Positions 34,181-42,520 of a stretch of 64,000 bases of DNA are shown here, piece by piece; the first letter of the stretch is position 1, and every line of letters starts with the position of its first letter. Both the position numbers and the translations under genes were made by a program. Origin of the DNA: Marivivens sp. (lineage in GTDB: Bacteria > Pseudomonadota > Alphaproteobacteria > Rhodobacterales > Rhodobacteraceae); assembly GCA_024642115.1 (NCBI GenBank), contig JAHEBU010000003.1, forward strand, positions 248,001 through 312,000, read 5' to 3'. Below the pieces are notes generated by a model. The model did no database searches. It had not been told where the DNA came from and saw only the letters and a program-made list of their open reading frames with translations.

Positions 34181-34519
34181 GTGAAACTCATCATTGCAAC
34201 GATTAAGCCGTTCAAGCTCGAAGAGGTCCGCGAAGCGCTGACCTCTGTGGGCGTGCGCGGCATGATGGTGACCGAGATCAAGGGATTTGGCTCTCAGTCC
34301 GGACATACCGAAATCTATCGCGGCGCGGAATACGCCGTGAACTTCGTGCCAAAGGTCAAGCTCGAGATCGTCGTGCCAGACAGCATGGTGGATCAGGTGG
34401 TCTCGACCATCGCCTCGACCGCCAAGACCGACAAGATCGGCGACGGCAAGGTCTTTGTGCTGGATGTCGAAAGCGCCCTGCGCGTTCGGACCGGCGAAAC
34501 CAATGATGATGCGCTCTGA
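34181..34519 (+). CDS. glnK: Nitrogen regulatory protein P-II (GlnK)
   Basis: A 112-residue trimeric signal protein, exactly the family length. The start is GTG at 34181 with AGGGG upstream. The T-loop GHTEIYRGAEYAVNF carries Tyr51, the uridylylation site, and the later KIGDGKVFVLDVESALRVRTGE forms the nucleotide/2-oxoglutarate site. It lies 31 bases before amtB, the classic pair in which GlnK blocks AmtB when nitrogen is plentiful. The operator-like repeats at 34017-34074 probably control both genes. Confidence 0.97.
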   Translation: MKLIIATIKPFKLEEVREALTSVGVRGMMVTEIKGFGSQSGHTEIYRGAEYAVNFVPKVKLEIVVPDSMVDQVVSTIASTAKTDKIGDGKVFVLDVESALRVRTGETNDDAL

Positions 34520-34550
34520 CGGCAACGGCAGACAGACAAGGGACACCAAG

Positions 34551-35918
34551 ATGAAAAACCTTACGAAACTTGCCGGATTGTCCGGCCTTCTGGCGGCCAT
34601 CGCCAGCAGCAGCTGGGCGCAGGATGCAACCGCCCCGGCCGCTGACGCGGCCGCAGCGGTCGCCGAAGTAGCCGCCGACGTGATCGACAAGGGCGACGTC
34701 GCCTGGATGATGACCTCGTCCCTGCTCGTCCTGTTCATGATCGTTCCCGGCCTTGCACTGTTCTACGGCGGCCTCGTTCGGTCCAAGAACATGCTGTCGG
34801 TCCTCATGCAATGTACCCTCATCACCGCGGTGGTGATGATCGTCTGGATCCTTTGGGGCTACTCCTTCGCCTTCGGTGGCGGCACCTCGCCTTACTGGGG
34901 CGGAACGGCCAAGCTGTTTCTGGCAGGCGTGACACCCGAAACGACGGCCGCGACCTTCTCGAGCGGGATCGTCCTGCCCGAATACGTCTTCATCGCCTTC
35001 CAGATGACCTTTGCGGCGATCACCCCCGCGCTGATCGTCGGCGCATTTGCCGAACGGGCCAAGTTTTCGGGCATCCTGCTCTTTACCGTGCTCTGGGTCA
35101 CCTTCATCTACTTCCCCATCGCGCACATGGTGTGGGATGGTGCTGGCCTGATCTTCAACTGGTCCGCGATCGACTTTGCCGGCGGCACCGTGGTTCACAT
35201 CAACGCCGGTATGGCCGGTCTGGTCTGGGCGATGGTGCTGGGGCCGCGGGTCGGTTTTGGCAAGGACAACATGGCACCCCATTCGATGACCCTGACCATG
35301 GTCGGCGCGTCGATGCTGTGGGTGGGCTGGTTCGGCTTCAACGCCGGGTCCAACCTTGAGGCGACCGCCGGGGCCACGTTGGCCATGCTGAACACCTTTG
35401 TGGCAACCGCTGCCGCCATCGTGTCCTGGTCGCTGGTCGAAGGTCTGGTGCGGGGCAAAGCCTCGGGTCTGGGTGCCGCCTCGGGCATGGTTGCCGGTCT
35501 TGTGGCGATCACCCCGGCCTGCGGAACCACTGGCCCGGTTGGCGCCATCGTCCTTGGCCTGATCGTGTCGCCGGTCTGCTTCTTCTTCGTGACCACGGTC
35601 AAGCAGATGTTCAAGTATGACGACAGCCTCGACGTCTTCGGTGTCCACGGCATCGGCGGTATGGTCGGCGCGATCCTGACCGGGGTGCTGTGTGCCCCGT
35701 CGCTGGGCGGCACCGGCTTTGTGGTCGAAGCAGGCACGATGGGCGCTCAGGTCTTTGCCCAGCTCAAGGGCGTGATCGTCACGATCCTGTGGTCGGGCAT
35801 CGGCTCGCTAATCCTGATCTACATCACCAAGGCGATCACTGGTATCCGCGTCGCTGCGGACGACGAACGGCAGGGGCTCGATCTCACCTCGCACGGCGAA
35901 AGCGCCTATCACAGCTAA
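34551..35918 (+). CDS. amtB: Ammonium transporter AmtB
   Basis: This 455-residue protein forms a trimeric ammonium channel in the inner membrane. A cleavable leader (to about SSSWA) and an Ala-rich spacer precede eleven predicted helices. Signature phrases are MIVPGLALFYGGLVRSKN, GAFAERAKFSGILLF, and the pore twin histidines in PIAHMVWDG and DVFGVHGIGGMVG. It ends with a short C-terminal tail used by GlnK. AAGGG precedes the ATG. A strong rho-independent terminator follows about 90 bases after the stop. Confidence 0.97.
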   Translation: MKNLTKLAGLSGLLAAIASSSWAQDATAPAADAAAAVAEVAADVIDKGDVAWMMTSSLLVLFMIVPGLALFYGGLVRSKNMLSVLMQCTLITAVVMIVWILWGYSFAFGGGTSPYWGGTAKLFLAGVTPETTAATFSSGIVLPEYVFIAFQMTFAAITPALIVGAFAERAKFSGILLFTVLWVTFIYFPIAHMVWDGAGLIFNWSAIDFAGGTVVHINAGMAGLVWAMVLGPRVGFGKDNMAPHSMTLTMVGASMLWVGWFGFNAGSNLEATAGATLAMLNTFVATAAAIVSWSLVEGLVRGKASGLGAASGMVAGLVAITPACGTTGPVGAIVLGLIVSPVCFFFVTTVKQMFKYDDSLDVFGVHGIGGMVGAILTGVLCAPSLGGTGFVVEAGTMGAQVFAQLKGVIVTILWSGIGSLILIYITKAITGIRVAADDERQGLDLTSHGESAYHS

Positions 35919-36005
35919 GGGACTGCGACGGGCCTGTGATGGGCCCGTCCTCCCCCAAGATGACCGAGCGGCTGGCCTCCCTTCCTGCCAGTTGTTCACA
36001 ACCTC

Positions 36006-36033
36006 CCCCGGGCTCCCTCGCCCGGGGTTTTTT
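36006..36033 (+). terminator. Rho-independent terminator after amtB
   Basis: An 8-bp GC stem, CCCCGGGC (36006-36013) against GCCCGGGG (36020-36027), with a 6-base loop and a run of six T (36028-36033). It ends the glnK-amtB transcript. Confidence 0.9.
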
Positions 36034-36061
36034 GTTTTTGGGTATGAGATGGTGGGCGCTT

Positions 36062-36086
36062 GTAAGGTGGGTCTTGACCAACCTTA
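36062..36086. repeat. Palindromic intergenic repeat, copy 5
   Basis: TAAGGTGGGTC against GACCAACCTTA with one mismatch, immediately before the end of the leftward arsH gene and beyond the amtB terminator. It belongs to the dispersed palindrome family. Confidence 0.65.
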
Positions 36087-36089
36087 GCC

Positions 36090-36785
36090 TCAGGTCGCCT
36101 TGGACTGATTGACCCGCTTGGACAGCTCTGCCGCGCTCTCGTGCCGCTCGGAATAGCGATCCACCAGATGATCCTTGATGTCGCGGGTGAGCAGGGTGAA
36201 TTTCACCAGCTCCTCCATCACATCCACGATCCGGTCGTAGTAGGGCGAAGGCTTCATCCGCCCCGCCTCGTCGAATTCGTTGAACGCCTTGGGAACCGAG
36301 GATTGGTTGGGGATCGTCAGCAAACGCATCCAGCGGCCCAGAATGCGCAGCTGGTTGACGGTGTTGAAGCTTTGGCTGCCGCCACACACCTGCATCACGG
36401 CCAGCGTTTTACCCTGAGTCGGGCGGACACCGCCCAAGGCCAAGGGAATCCAGTCGATCTGCGCCTTCATGATGGCGGTCATCGACCCGTGGCGTTCGGG
36501 CGAGGACCAGACCATGCCTTCGGACCAGATGACGGCCTCGCGCAACTCGGCCACCTTTGGGTGATCGGCAGGGGCATCGTCGGGCAGCGGCAGGCCGGAC
36601 GGGTTGAACGCCCGCACCTCGGCGCCCAGCAGTGTCAGGATGCGCCCCGCCTCTTCGGCGGCAAAGCGGCTGAACGACCGGTTGCGCAGCGATCCGTACA
36701 GCAGCAGGATCCGTGGCGGATGTGTGCTGCGGCTGGCAGGAAACAGGGCGGCGGGGTCGGTCGCCCGAAAGGACGACAGGTCCAT
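36090..36785 (-). CDS. arsH: ArsH-type NADPH-dependent FMN reductase
   Basis: This 231-residue flavodoxin-like protein matches ArsH closely: [23 protein letters not shown] (FMN phosphate loop), [23 protein letters not shown], then [46 protein letters not shown] and [18 protein letters not shown]. ArsH oxidises trivalent organoarsenicals and also reduces quinones and dyes. No other ars gene (arsR, arsB, arsC) is nearby, so a general redox role is possible. ATG 36785 is chosen over 36794, which would lie too close to the G-rich ribosome site. Confidence 0.92.
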   Translation of the reverse strand: MDLSSFRATDPAALFPASRSTHPPRILLLYGSLRNRSFSRFAAEEAGRILTLLGAEVRAFNPSGLPLPDDAPADHPKVAELREAVIWSEGMVWSSPERHGSMTAIMKAQIDWIPLALGGVRPTQGKTLAVMQVCGGSQSFNTVNQLRILGRWMRLLTIPNQSSVPKAFNEFDEAGRMKPSPYYDRIVDVMEELVKFTLLTRDIKDHLVDRYSERHESAAELSKRVNQSKAT

Positions 36786-36802
36786 TGCGGGCATGTCCCC
36801 CC

Positions 36803-36824
36803 GTAAGGTGGGTTTCAACCCACC
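36803..36824. repeat. Palindromic intergenic repeat, copy 6
   Basis: GTAAGGTGGGTTTCAACC followed by CACC, a perfect core copy lying in the 46-base gap between the aminotransferase stop and the arsH start. It could separate the two leftward genes at the RNA level. Confidence 0.75.
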
Positions 36825-36831
36825 CCCGTCC

Positions 36832-38016
36832 TCAGACACCGGCGTCCACGATAGCGCGGGCAAGGATCGGCACAGTGGCGGTATTCAGCCCGGCGATGTT
36901 CATGCGGCTGTCGCTGACCATATAGATGCCGTTGTCCGCCCGCATCTTCTCGACCTTGTCCGGGGTCGTGCCGATGCGGCTGAACATGCCGCGGTGGTGG
37001 GCGATGAAATCGAAGCGGTCCGAATTGGTCAGGCGGCGCAACTCGTCGGCCAATTGTTTGCGCAAGCCCAGCATGGTGCCCCGCACCTCCTCCAGTTCCG
37101 CTTCCCAATCTGCCCTCAAGGCAGGGTCCGTCAGGATCATGGTGACGATCCGGGCGCCATGATCGGGCGGAAAGCTGAAGTTCTGCCGGTTCAGGAAATT
37201 CAGATTGGCTTGGCTCAGCTTGGCCTGCGCCGCATCCTTGCCGATAGCCATCAAAAGGCCGGTCCGCTCCCGGTAGATGCCAAAATTCTTGGAACACGAG
37301 GCGGCAATCAGACATTCGTCGAACGCTGCCGCGACCATCCGGGTCGCCTGCGCGTCGGCATCCAGCCCGTCGCCGAATCCCTGATAGGCGATGTCGACAA
37401 ACGGCACGGCGCCGCGCTTTTTGAGCAGGGCAATGACCTCGGCCCACTGATCGGCGGACAGGTTTGCCCCGGTCGGATTGTGGCAGCAGCCATGCAGCAG
37501 AACAACATCGCCCGTGGATACGTGACCCAGATCCTCCATCAGACCGGCAAAATCGACGCCGCGCGTGGCCTCGTCGAAATAGCGATACTCGGCGGATTTC
37601 ATTCCCAGATACTTGATGATCGACGGATGGTTCGGCCAGGTGGGATTGGACAGCCAGACAGTGGCGGTCGGCGCGGCAAGCCTGATCAGTTCCAGCGCCT
37701 GTCGAATCGCTCCCGTCCCGCCGGGGGTGGCCACGGCGGCGATGCGGTCGCGCGCCACGGCCCCGTCCAGCACCAGACCGATCATCGCATCGGCAAAGGC
37801 CGGATCACCGGCAAGGCCGACATAGGTCTTGGTATCCTGCGTTTCATACAGGCGCTTTTCAGCGGCCTTGACCGCGCGCATCACCGGGGTCAGCCCGGTC
37901 GGGTCCTTGTAGACACCCACGCCAAGGTCGATCTTGTCGGTGCGCGGATCGGCCTTGTAGGTCTGCATCAGCATCAGGATCTTGTCGGCAGGCTGGTCGC
38001 GCAGGGTCTCGAACAT
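36832..38016 (-). CDS. tyrB: Aromatic amino acid / aspartate aminotransferase (class I, fold type I)
   Basis: A 394-residue PLP enzyme of the AspC/TyrB group. Visible motifs are [11 protein letters not shown] near the N-terminus, [12 protein letters not shown], Asp208 and Tyr211 in [12 protein letters not shown], the PLP lysine Lys243 in [14 protein letters not shown], and the C-terminal [15 protein letters not shown]. It interconverts aromatic or dicarboxylic amino acids and 2-oxoacids. TyrB versus AspC specificity cannot be settled by eye. The start overlaps the sseA stop by one base (TGATG). Together the pair would handle cysteine-derived 3-mercaptopyruvate: transamination, then sulfur transfer. 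Confidence 0.9.
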   Translation of the reverse strand: MFETLRDQPADKILMLMQTYKADPRTDKIDLGVGVYKDPTGLTPVMRAVKAAEKRLYETQDTKTYVGLAGDPAFADAMIGLVLDGAVARDRIAAVATPGGTGAIRQALELIRLAAPTATVWLSNPTWPNHPSIIKYLGMKSAEYRYFDEATRGVDFAGLMEDLGHVSTGDVVLLHGCCHNPTGANLSADQWAEVIALLKKRGAVPFVDIAYQGFGDGLDADAQATRMVAAAFDECLIAASCSKNFGIYRERTGLLMAIGKDAAQAKLSQANLNFLNRQNFSFPPDHGARIVTMILTDPALRADWEAELEEVRGTMLGLRKQLADELRRLTNSDRFDFIAHHRGMFSRIGTTPDKVEKMRADNGIYMVSDSRMNIAGLNTATVPILARAIVDAGV

Positions 38017-38876
38017 CAGGCATCTCCAGTGGCAAGGGGAAGGTCGGCGTACATGCCCCATTCGGACCAAGAGCCATCGTACAACGATTGATCGGTCTTG
38101 CCGATCCGGGCAAGAGCAAGGCTCACGACAGCCGCCGTGACACCCGACCCGCACGAGGTGATCGCGGGTTTTGTCAGATCGACGCCCGCCGCATCAAAGA
38201 CCGCCCGCAGGGCAGCCGGGGATTTCATGGTGCCATCGGTGGCCAACAGGTCCTTGAAGAACACGTTGCGCGATTTGGGGATATGGCCCGACCGCAGGCC
38301 GGGGCGGGGCTCGGCAGCCTCGCCCTTGAACCGGGCGGGGGCGCGGGCGTCGATGATCGTGTGGGTGCCCAGCTTGGACGCGCGGGCGACCTCGGTCACG
38401 TCCTTGACCATCTGGTTCTGACGGCTGACGGTCATGTGACGGTCGCGGATGACAGGCGGGGCGTCGGTGACCGGACGACCCTCGGCCAACCATTTGGGCA
38501 GGCCCCCATCCAGCACGGCGACATCGGTCTTGCCCATCAGGCGAAACAGCCACCAGACGCGGGCGGCAGAAAACAGGCCCGACCCGTCATAGACAACCAC
38601 CTGATGGCCATCGCCCACGCCCATCGCGCGCATTCGGCTCATGAATTTCTCCACCGGCGGGGCCATGTGGGGCAGGTCGGATCGCAGGTCGCTGATCTCG
38701 TCGATGTCGAAAAAGCGGGCGCCGGGGATATGGGCCTTGTCATACTCGGCCTTGGGGTCGCGGTTCTGGTCGGGCAGATACCACGACGCATCCAGCACCC
38801 GCAGATCGGGGTCGCGCAGATGGTCGGACAGCCACACCGTGCTGACCAGAGTCTTTGGATCGTCCACAAGGGTCAT
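38016..38876 (-). CDS. sseA: 3-mercaptopyruvate sulfurtransferase
   Basis: A 286-residue tandem-rhodanese enzyme that moves sulfur from 3-mercaptopyruvate to thiols or cyanide. The inactive N-terminal domain has LDASWYLPDQNRDPKAEY. The active C-terminal domain has the loop SCGSGVTA with Cys242, whose CGSGVT sequence marks mercaptopyruvate rather than thiosulfate specificity. It is translationally coupled to the downstream aminotransferase, which could supply mercaptopyruvate from cysteine. Confidence 0.94.
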   Translation of the reverse strand: MTLVDDPKTLVSTVWLSDHLRDPDLRVLDASWYLPDQNRDPKAEYDKAHIPGARFFDIDEISDLRSDLPHMAPPVEKFMSRMRAMGVGDGHQVVVYDGSGLFSAARVWWLFRLMGKTDVAVLDGGLPKWLAEGRPVTDAPPVIRDRHMTVSRQNQMVKDVTEVARASKLGTHTIIDARAPARFKGEAAEPRPGLRSGHIPKSRNVFFKDLLATDGTMKSPAALRAVFDAAGVDLTKPAITSCGSGVTAAVVSLALARIGKTDQSLYDGSWSEWGMYADLPLATGDA

Positions 38877-38970
38877 CGCCGTCCCCCTCTTGCCCTCGAT
38901 TATGGGTCGGCCCTGTCCTAGTCCTCTGGCAGCGGCCTTGCAAGGTTGCTGCGGGCCGGCTGACAGCCAG

Positions 38971-39006
38971 CAAACAGAAATGCGCGGGACCTTGGGATCC
39001 CGCGCA
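38971..39006 (-). terminator. Rho-independent terminator after the Gly/Ala-rich protein gene
   Basis: Read leftward, a perfect 9-bp stem (TGCGCGGGA at 38981-38989 against TCCCGCGCA at 38998-39006) with an 8-base loop is followed by a T-rich stretch (TTTCTGTTTG). It starts about 19 bases after the stop codon at 39025. Confidence 0.8.
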
Positions 39007-39024
39007 CTCCGCCTGCTCGAAAGA

Positions 39025-39330
39025 TCAGCCGTTTTTTGACATCATGCCTTTGACAACGCTCACGATGGCAACCATCGCGCCGCCGCCCGCACCGCCACCA
39101 ACCAGCTGAGTGATGATCTCGGCGATATCCATGCCGCCCCCCGCGGTGGCCGCCGCAGCAGCACCCCCGCCCATGACCGCGCCAAGAATCTGGCCCAGAA
39201 TGCCGCCGCCAACGGCACCACCAATCGAATTACCTGCGGTCCCCAGCGACATGTTCTTGGCCACGCTGCCCAGCACGTTGCCGCCGACCGCGCCAGCCAC
39301 CAGCTGAATGATCAGAGTTGTGATATCCAT
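39025..39330 (-). CDS. Small Gly/Ala-rich hydrophobic protein, unknown function
   Basis: A 101-residue protein made almost only of Gly, Ala, Val, Ile, Leu and Met. It holds two similar halves: MDITTLIIQLVAGAVGGN at the start and MDIAEIITQLVGGGAGGG in the middle. Two hydrophobic segments (about 5-25 and 70-92) flank a glycine-zipper-like region. Similar short proteins occur in many Alphaproteobacteria by my recollection, with no known role. The start 39330 is set by AAGGA upstream; ATG 39339 overlaps that site. It has its own terminator, so it is probably a single-gene unit. Confidence 0.75.
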   Translation of the reverse strand: MDITTLIIQLVAGAVGGNVLGSVAKNMSLGTAGNSIGGAVGGGILGQILGAVMGGGAAAAATAGGGMDIAEIITQLVGGGAGGGAMVAIVSVVKGMMSKNG

Positions 39331-39457
39331 AGTCCCCATCCTTTTGCGGCCCGTTTATTGTGATTTTGGCGGATGCGGCCCGTTCACCCGTCGGGACGCA
39401 CCCTAACAAGTTCGGGAATCACATAGATAGCGGGAGAATCGGCGCAGGTTTCCCCGC

Positions 39458-39934
39458 TCAGTCGTTATGCTTGAGCAACCGTTGCTTTTGCCGGGCCCAG
39501 TCGCGCTGCGCATCGCTGGCACGCTTGTCATAGTTCTTTTTGCCCTTGGCGATGCCCAGCTTGAGCTTCACGATGCCTCGGTCGTTGAAATACATCACCA
39601 GCGGAACCAGGGTCATCCCCTCGCGCTGGGTGGCCGACCACATCCGGGCGACTTCCTTGGACTTGGCAAGCAACTTGCGGCGGCGGCGCTCTTCGTGGCC
39701 CCAGGTTTTGGCGGGGTCATAGGGGGCGATGTAGGAATTGGTGAGCCACAGTTCGCCGCCTTCGACGCTGGCATAACTTTCGGCGATGTTGGACTGGCCG
39801 ACGCGCAGCGATTTGACCTCGGACCCCATCAGGACGATGCCGACCTCGACATCGCTCTCTATGGCATAGTCGTACCGCGCCCGCCGGTTCTCGGCGATGA
39901 CCTTGTAATTCTTGCTGTCGGACTTGGACGCCAT
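39458..39934 (-). CDS. smpB: SsrA-binding protein SmpB
   Basis: SmpB (158 residues, the family length) binds tmRNA and brings it to stalled ribosomes for trans-translation. The signature runs through [53 protein letters not shown] and [15 protein letters not shown], with a basic C-terminal tail. ATG 39934 is chosen from family length. A frame extension to 40000 exists. The tmRNA gene itself was not found in the window. Confidence 0.97.
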   Translation of the reverse strand: MASKSDSKNYKVIAENRRARYDYAIESDVEVGIVLMGSEVKSLRVGQSNIAESYASVEGGELWLTNSYIAPYDPAKTWGHEERRRRKLLAKSKEVARMWSATQREGMTLVPLVMYFNDRGIVKLKLGIAKGKKNYDKRASDAQRDWARQKQRLLKHND

Positions 39935-40077
39935 GATCGACCCGAGATAAGGGAGGACGGACCGAGGCACAAGAGACCCAAAGGCGAGCGGGTCCGACAT
40001 TCGTGACCCAGATCAAGGACGCAGGCGCGCAGACCGCGCAAATCTGACCGCACCATTCACCAGCAAGAAAGACGCCA

Positions 40078-40521
40078 ATGTTCGTTCAGATCGCCTTGGG
40101 AACCGCACTTATGCTGGTGTCTATCCTGTTTGCGGGGGTCAGCTACTGGGCGATGGAAGTGACCGTCGTGCGGCTTCATGCATGGCTGTCGCGCGAACCG
40201 CACCGGCCGAAACTGATCCTGCTGTTGTGTATCGCCGCCTTCTGGATTCTGGCGCAGGTAACGGCCGGTGTCTGGGTCTGGGCGGTGGCCCTTCGGCTGC
40301 TGGGCGTGTTCGCCGACATGGAAACGTCAGTCTATTTCTCGCTGGTGGCCTTCACAACGCTGGGGTTCGGGGACGTGTTGTTGCCCCATGCCTGGCGGCT
40401 TCTGGGGGGGATGGCGGCGGCCAACGGCCTGTTGAACATGGGGCTGGTGACCGCCGTTCTGGTCGAGGCGCTGCGTCAGGTTCGACTTAGCCAGATCGAA
40501 TGGCTGCGGGATCGTCGCTAG
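40078..40521 (+). CDS. Small two-helix ion channel (potassium-channel-like)
   Basis: A 147-residue membrane protein with an N-terminal helix (about 3-28), an outer helix (about 46-65), a pore loop and an inner helix (about 104-128). The selectivity-filter-like sequence is AFTTLGFGDV (Thr93 to Asp99), which differs from the canonical TVGYGD by Leu for Val and Phe for Tyr. No ligand-binding RCK or cyclic-nucleotide domain is attached. Potassium selectivity is therefore likely but not certain. It is convergent with the MFS gene, overlapping by 4 bases. Confidence 0.8.
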   Translation: MFVQIALGTALMLVSILFAGVSYWAMEVTVVRLHAWLSREPHRPKLILLLCIAAFWILAQVTAGVWVWAVALRLLGVFADMETSVYFSLVAFTTLGFGDVLLPHAWRLLGGMAAANGLLNMGLVTAVLVEALRQVRLSQIEWLRDRR

Positions 40522-41756
40522 GCCGGGACAGCGCCCAGCGGACGTTCCCGGATCGGCAGATGAATCAGGGCGGACAAGGCGCCCACACCGATCCCCACCC
40601 ACCAGACCGCCGTATAGGTGCCATGGATATCGTACAGACGCCCCCCCAGCCAGACACCCAGGAACGATCCCAACTGGTGGGAAAAGAACACGATGCCATA
40701 GAGCGTCCCCATGTACCGCAGTCCGTAGATATGAGCGACCAACCCACTGGTCAGCGGCACTGTGGCCAGCCACATCGCCCCCATCGACAGCGAAAACAGG
40801 ATCACCGTGACCGGGGTCATGGGGGTGATGATAAAGGCGATGGAAACAAACGTGCGGCCCAAATAGATCGAGGCCAGCAGGTATTTGCGTTGAAACCTGT
40901 TCCCCAAATACCCGGCCAGCAGGGTCCCCGCGATATTGGCCAATCCGATCAGCGAAATGGCGATGGCCCCCAGCGCACCGGTCGTGGCGATCCCAAGCCC
41001 AGCCAGCACACCGCCCGCGGCAATCGGCCCGCACATTTCCGTAACGAACGCCGGAAAGTGGGCGGTGATGAACCCCAGCTGATACCCGCACGAGAAAAAG
41101 CCGATGAAGATCATCGTGAATGTCGGGTCGCGAAAGGCGCGGCCCAGAATTTGGGTCAGGGTCTCTTCCAGCTCAGCCTTTGTCGCCCGCGCGGGCGACC
41201 GCAGGAACGGCAGGGTCAGCAGGGACAACAGGATCAGGACGGCAAAGGTGACGAACACCATCTGCCAGTGCATGAAGCTCAACAGCCATTCGGCCAGCGG
41301 GGCGCCCACCACTTGGCCGGCAGACCCGGCGGCGGTGGCGATGGCCAGCGACATGGACCTGTTTTCGGCTGTCGACGCGCGACCGACCACAGCAAGGATC
41401 ACGCCAAACCCGGTGCCCGCGATGCCAAAGCCTACCAGCACTTCATACATCTGGTGGGCCAATGGCGTGGTCGCGCCAGCGGACAACAGCAAGCCTCCGG
41501 CATAGAAGAGGGCCCCCAGAATGATCGCCTTCCGATCACCGATCTTTTCGGCGATGGCCCCGAAAATCGGCTGGCCGATCCCCCAGGCAAGGTTCTGGAT
41601 GGCGATGGCAAGACTGAACTCGGCCCGGGGCCAGCCAAACTCGGTGGCGATGGGCAACTGAAAGATGCCAAAGGCGCCGCGAATGGCAAAGCCGGTCAGA
41701 ATGATGATACATCCGACAATCAGCGCAGGGGTGAGGATCGAGGCGCGAGGTTGCAT
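40518..41756 (-). CDS. MFS transporter
   Basis: A 412-residue major facilitator superfamily permease with about twelve hydrophobic helices in two halves. GAIAEKIGDRKAII after helix 2 and GYLGNRFQRKYLL in the second half correspond to the family's conserved loop 2-3 and 8-9 motifs. It resembles monocarboxylate / oxalate-formate antiporter-like members, but no substrate can be named. It stands alone on its strand between the ion channel and GNAT genes. Confidence 0.87.
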   Translation of the reverse strand: MQPRASILTPALIVGCIIILTGFAIRGAFGIFQLPIATEFGWPRAEFSLAIAIQNLAWGIGQPIFGAIAEKIGDRKAIILGALFYAGGLLLSAGATTPLAHQMYEVLVGFGIAGTGFGVILAVVGRASTAENRSMSLAIATAAGSAGQVVGAPLAEWLLSFMHWQMVFVTFAVLILLSLLTLPFLRSPARATKAELEETLTQILGRAFRDPTFTMIFIGFFSCGYQLGFITAHFPAFVTEMCGPIAAGGVLAGLGIATTGALGAIAISLIGLANIAGTLLAGYLGNRFQRKYLLASIYLGRTFVSIAFIITPMTPVTVILFSLSMGAMWLATVPLTSGLVAHIYGLRYMGTLYGIVFFSHQLGSFLGVWLGGRLYDIHGTYTAVWWVGIGVGALSALIHLPIRERPLGAVPA

Positions 41757-41807
41757 GGCGACGTGATGCCAATCCGATTTGTGGGCGTCAATCGACGTTT
41801 GGCGCCA

Positions 41808-42305
41808 TCAGCGATCACCTGAAACCGGGACGCCCCAGCCATAGACGCGTTCGCGTACGGCGGTCAGGCCCACATGCTCGTCGCGGATCTCGATCAGGCG
41901 GGCTCCGGACGCCTCATAGAACCGGCAGGCGGGGGTATTACCTTCCAGAACCAGCGCAGTTGCGGGCAGGTCGGCCATGACGGCCGCAAACAGGGCACGA
42001 CCGAACCCTCGCCCCTGTCCGGCCCTCAGGAGGTAGAGGGCATAGAGTTCGTCATGCCAGCCCGCAGCAGCAAGGGCGGGGTCACGTTGAGGACCAGCCT
42101 GGGCAAAGCCCAGACCCGGGACCAGGGCGATCCGGCTGTGACCCTTGATAATCTGGTTGGTCCACTGGTCCTGCCGGACAGCCAGATCGCGCCGTGCGAT
42201 CTCTTCGGGGGGCAAGAGGCCAGCATAGGTTTCGGACCAAGCCTGGACGTGGATACGGGCAAGATCAGGCACATCGGCAAGAGTGGCAAGTTGCGGTGTC
42301 ATCAT
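41808..42305 (-). CDS. GNAT family N-acetyltransferase
   Basis: A 165-residue GNAT-fold acetyltransferase. The start TLADVPDLARIHVQAW, followed by the ELYALYLLRAGQGRGFGRALF segment with the acetyl-CoA pyrophosphate loop, and EGNTPACRFYEASGARL near the end, are typical. The substrate is unknown. ATG 42305 or 42302 may be used. It is divergent from zapE, and the composite palindromic element fills the gap between them. Confidence 0.85.
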   Translation of the reverse strand: MMTPQLATLADVPDLARIHVQAWSETYAGLLPPEEIARRDLAVRQDQWTNQIIKGHSRIALVPGLGFAQAGPQRDPALAAAGWHDELYALYLLRAGQGRGFGRALFAAVMADLPATALVLEGNTPACRFYEASGARLIEIRDEHVGLTAVRERVYGWGVPVSGDR

Positions 42306-42326
42306 CGCAGGATGGATGACGGGCAG

Positions 42327-42480
42327 GGCGGGTCAAGACCCACCGTACAGAATACCCCGGTCTCTTTGGTCTGCCAAACTCCCGCCGGAGGCTCCTGACC
42401 TCAGGCCGGGAGCCTCCGGCGGGAGTTGTTATGGCAAGGTGAAGGGCAAGGACCCCTGTGACGGTGGGTTTCAACCCACC
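42327..42480. repeat. Composite palindromic element B (about 154 bp)
   Basis: The second copy of the composite at 16257-16412. Outer palindromes lie at 42327-42344 (degenerate, GGCGGGTCAAGACCCACC) and 42463-42480 (perfect). The 19-bp inverted repeat is at 42377-42395 and 42409-42427, with a 13-base loop whose sequence differs from copy A although its length is the same. The 3' part (42409-42480) differs from copy A by one base in 72. It lies in the divergent gap between the GNAT and zapE genes. Confidence 0.85.
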
Positions 42481-42520
42481 CTGCCTTTTCAACGCCCAAA
42501 CCCCCGGCTATGCACGGGTC

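Noticed and set aside
34356-35648. Minus-strand open frame of 430 codons, His/Asp/Gly-rich
   Set aside because: Antisense shadow of amtB.
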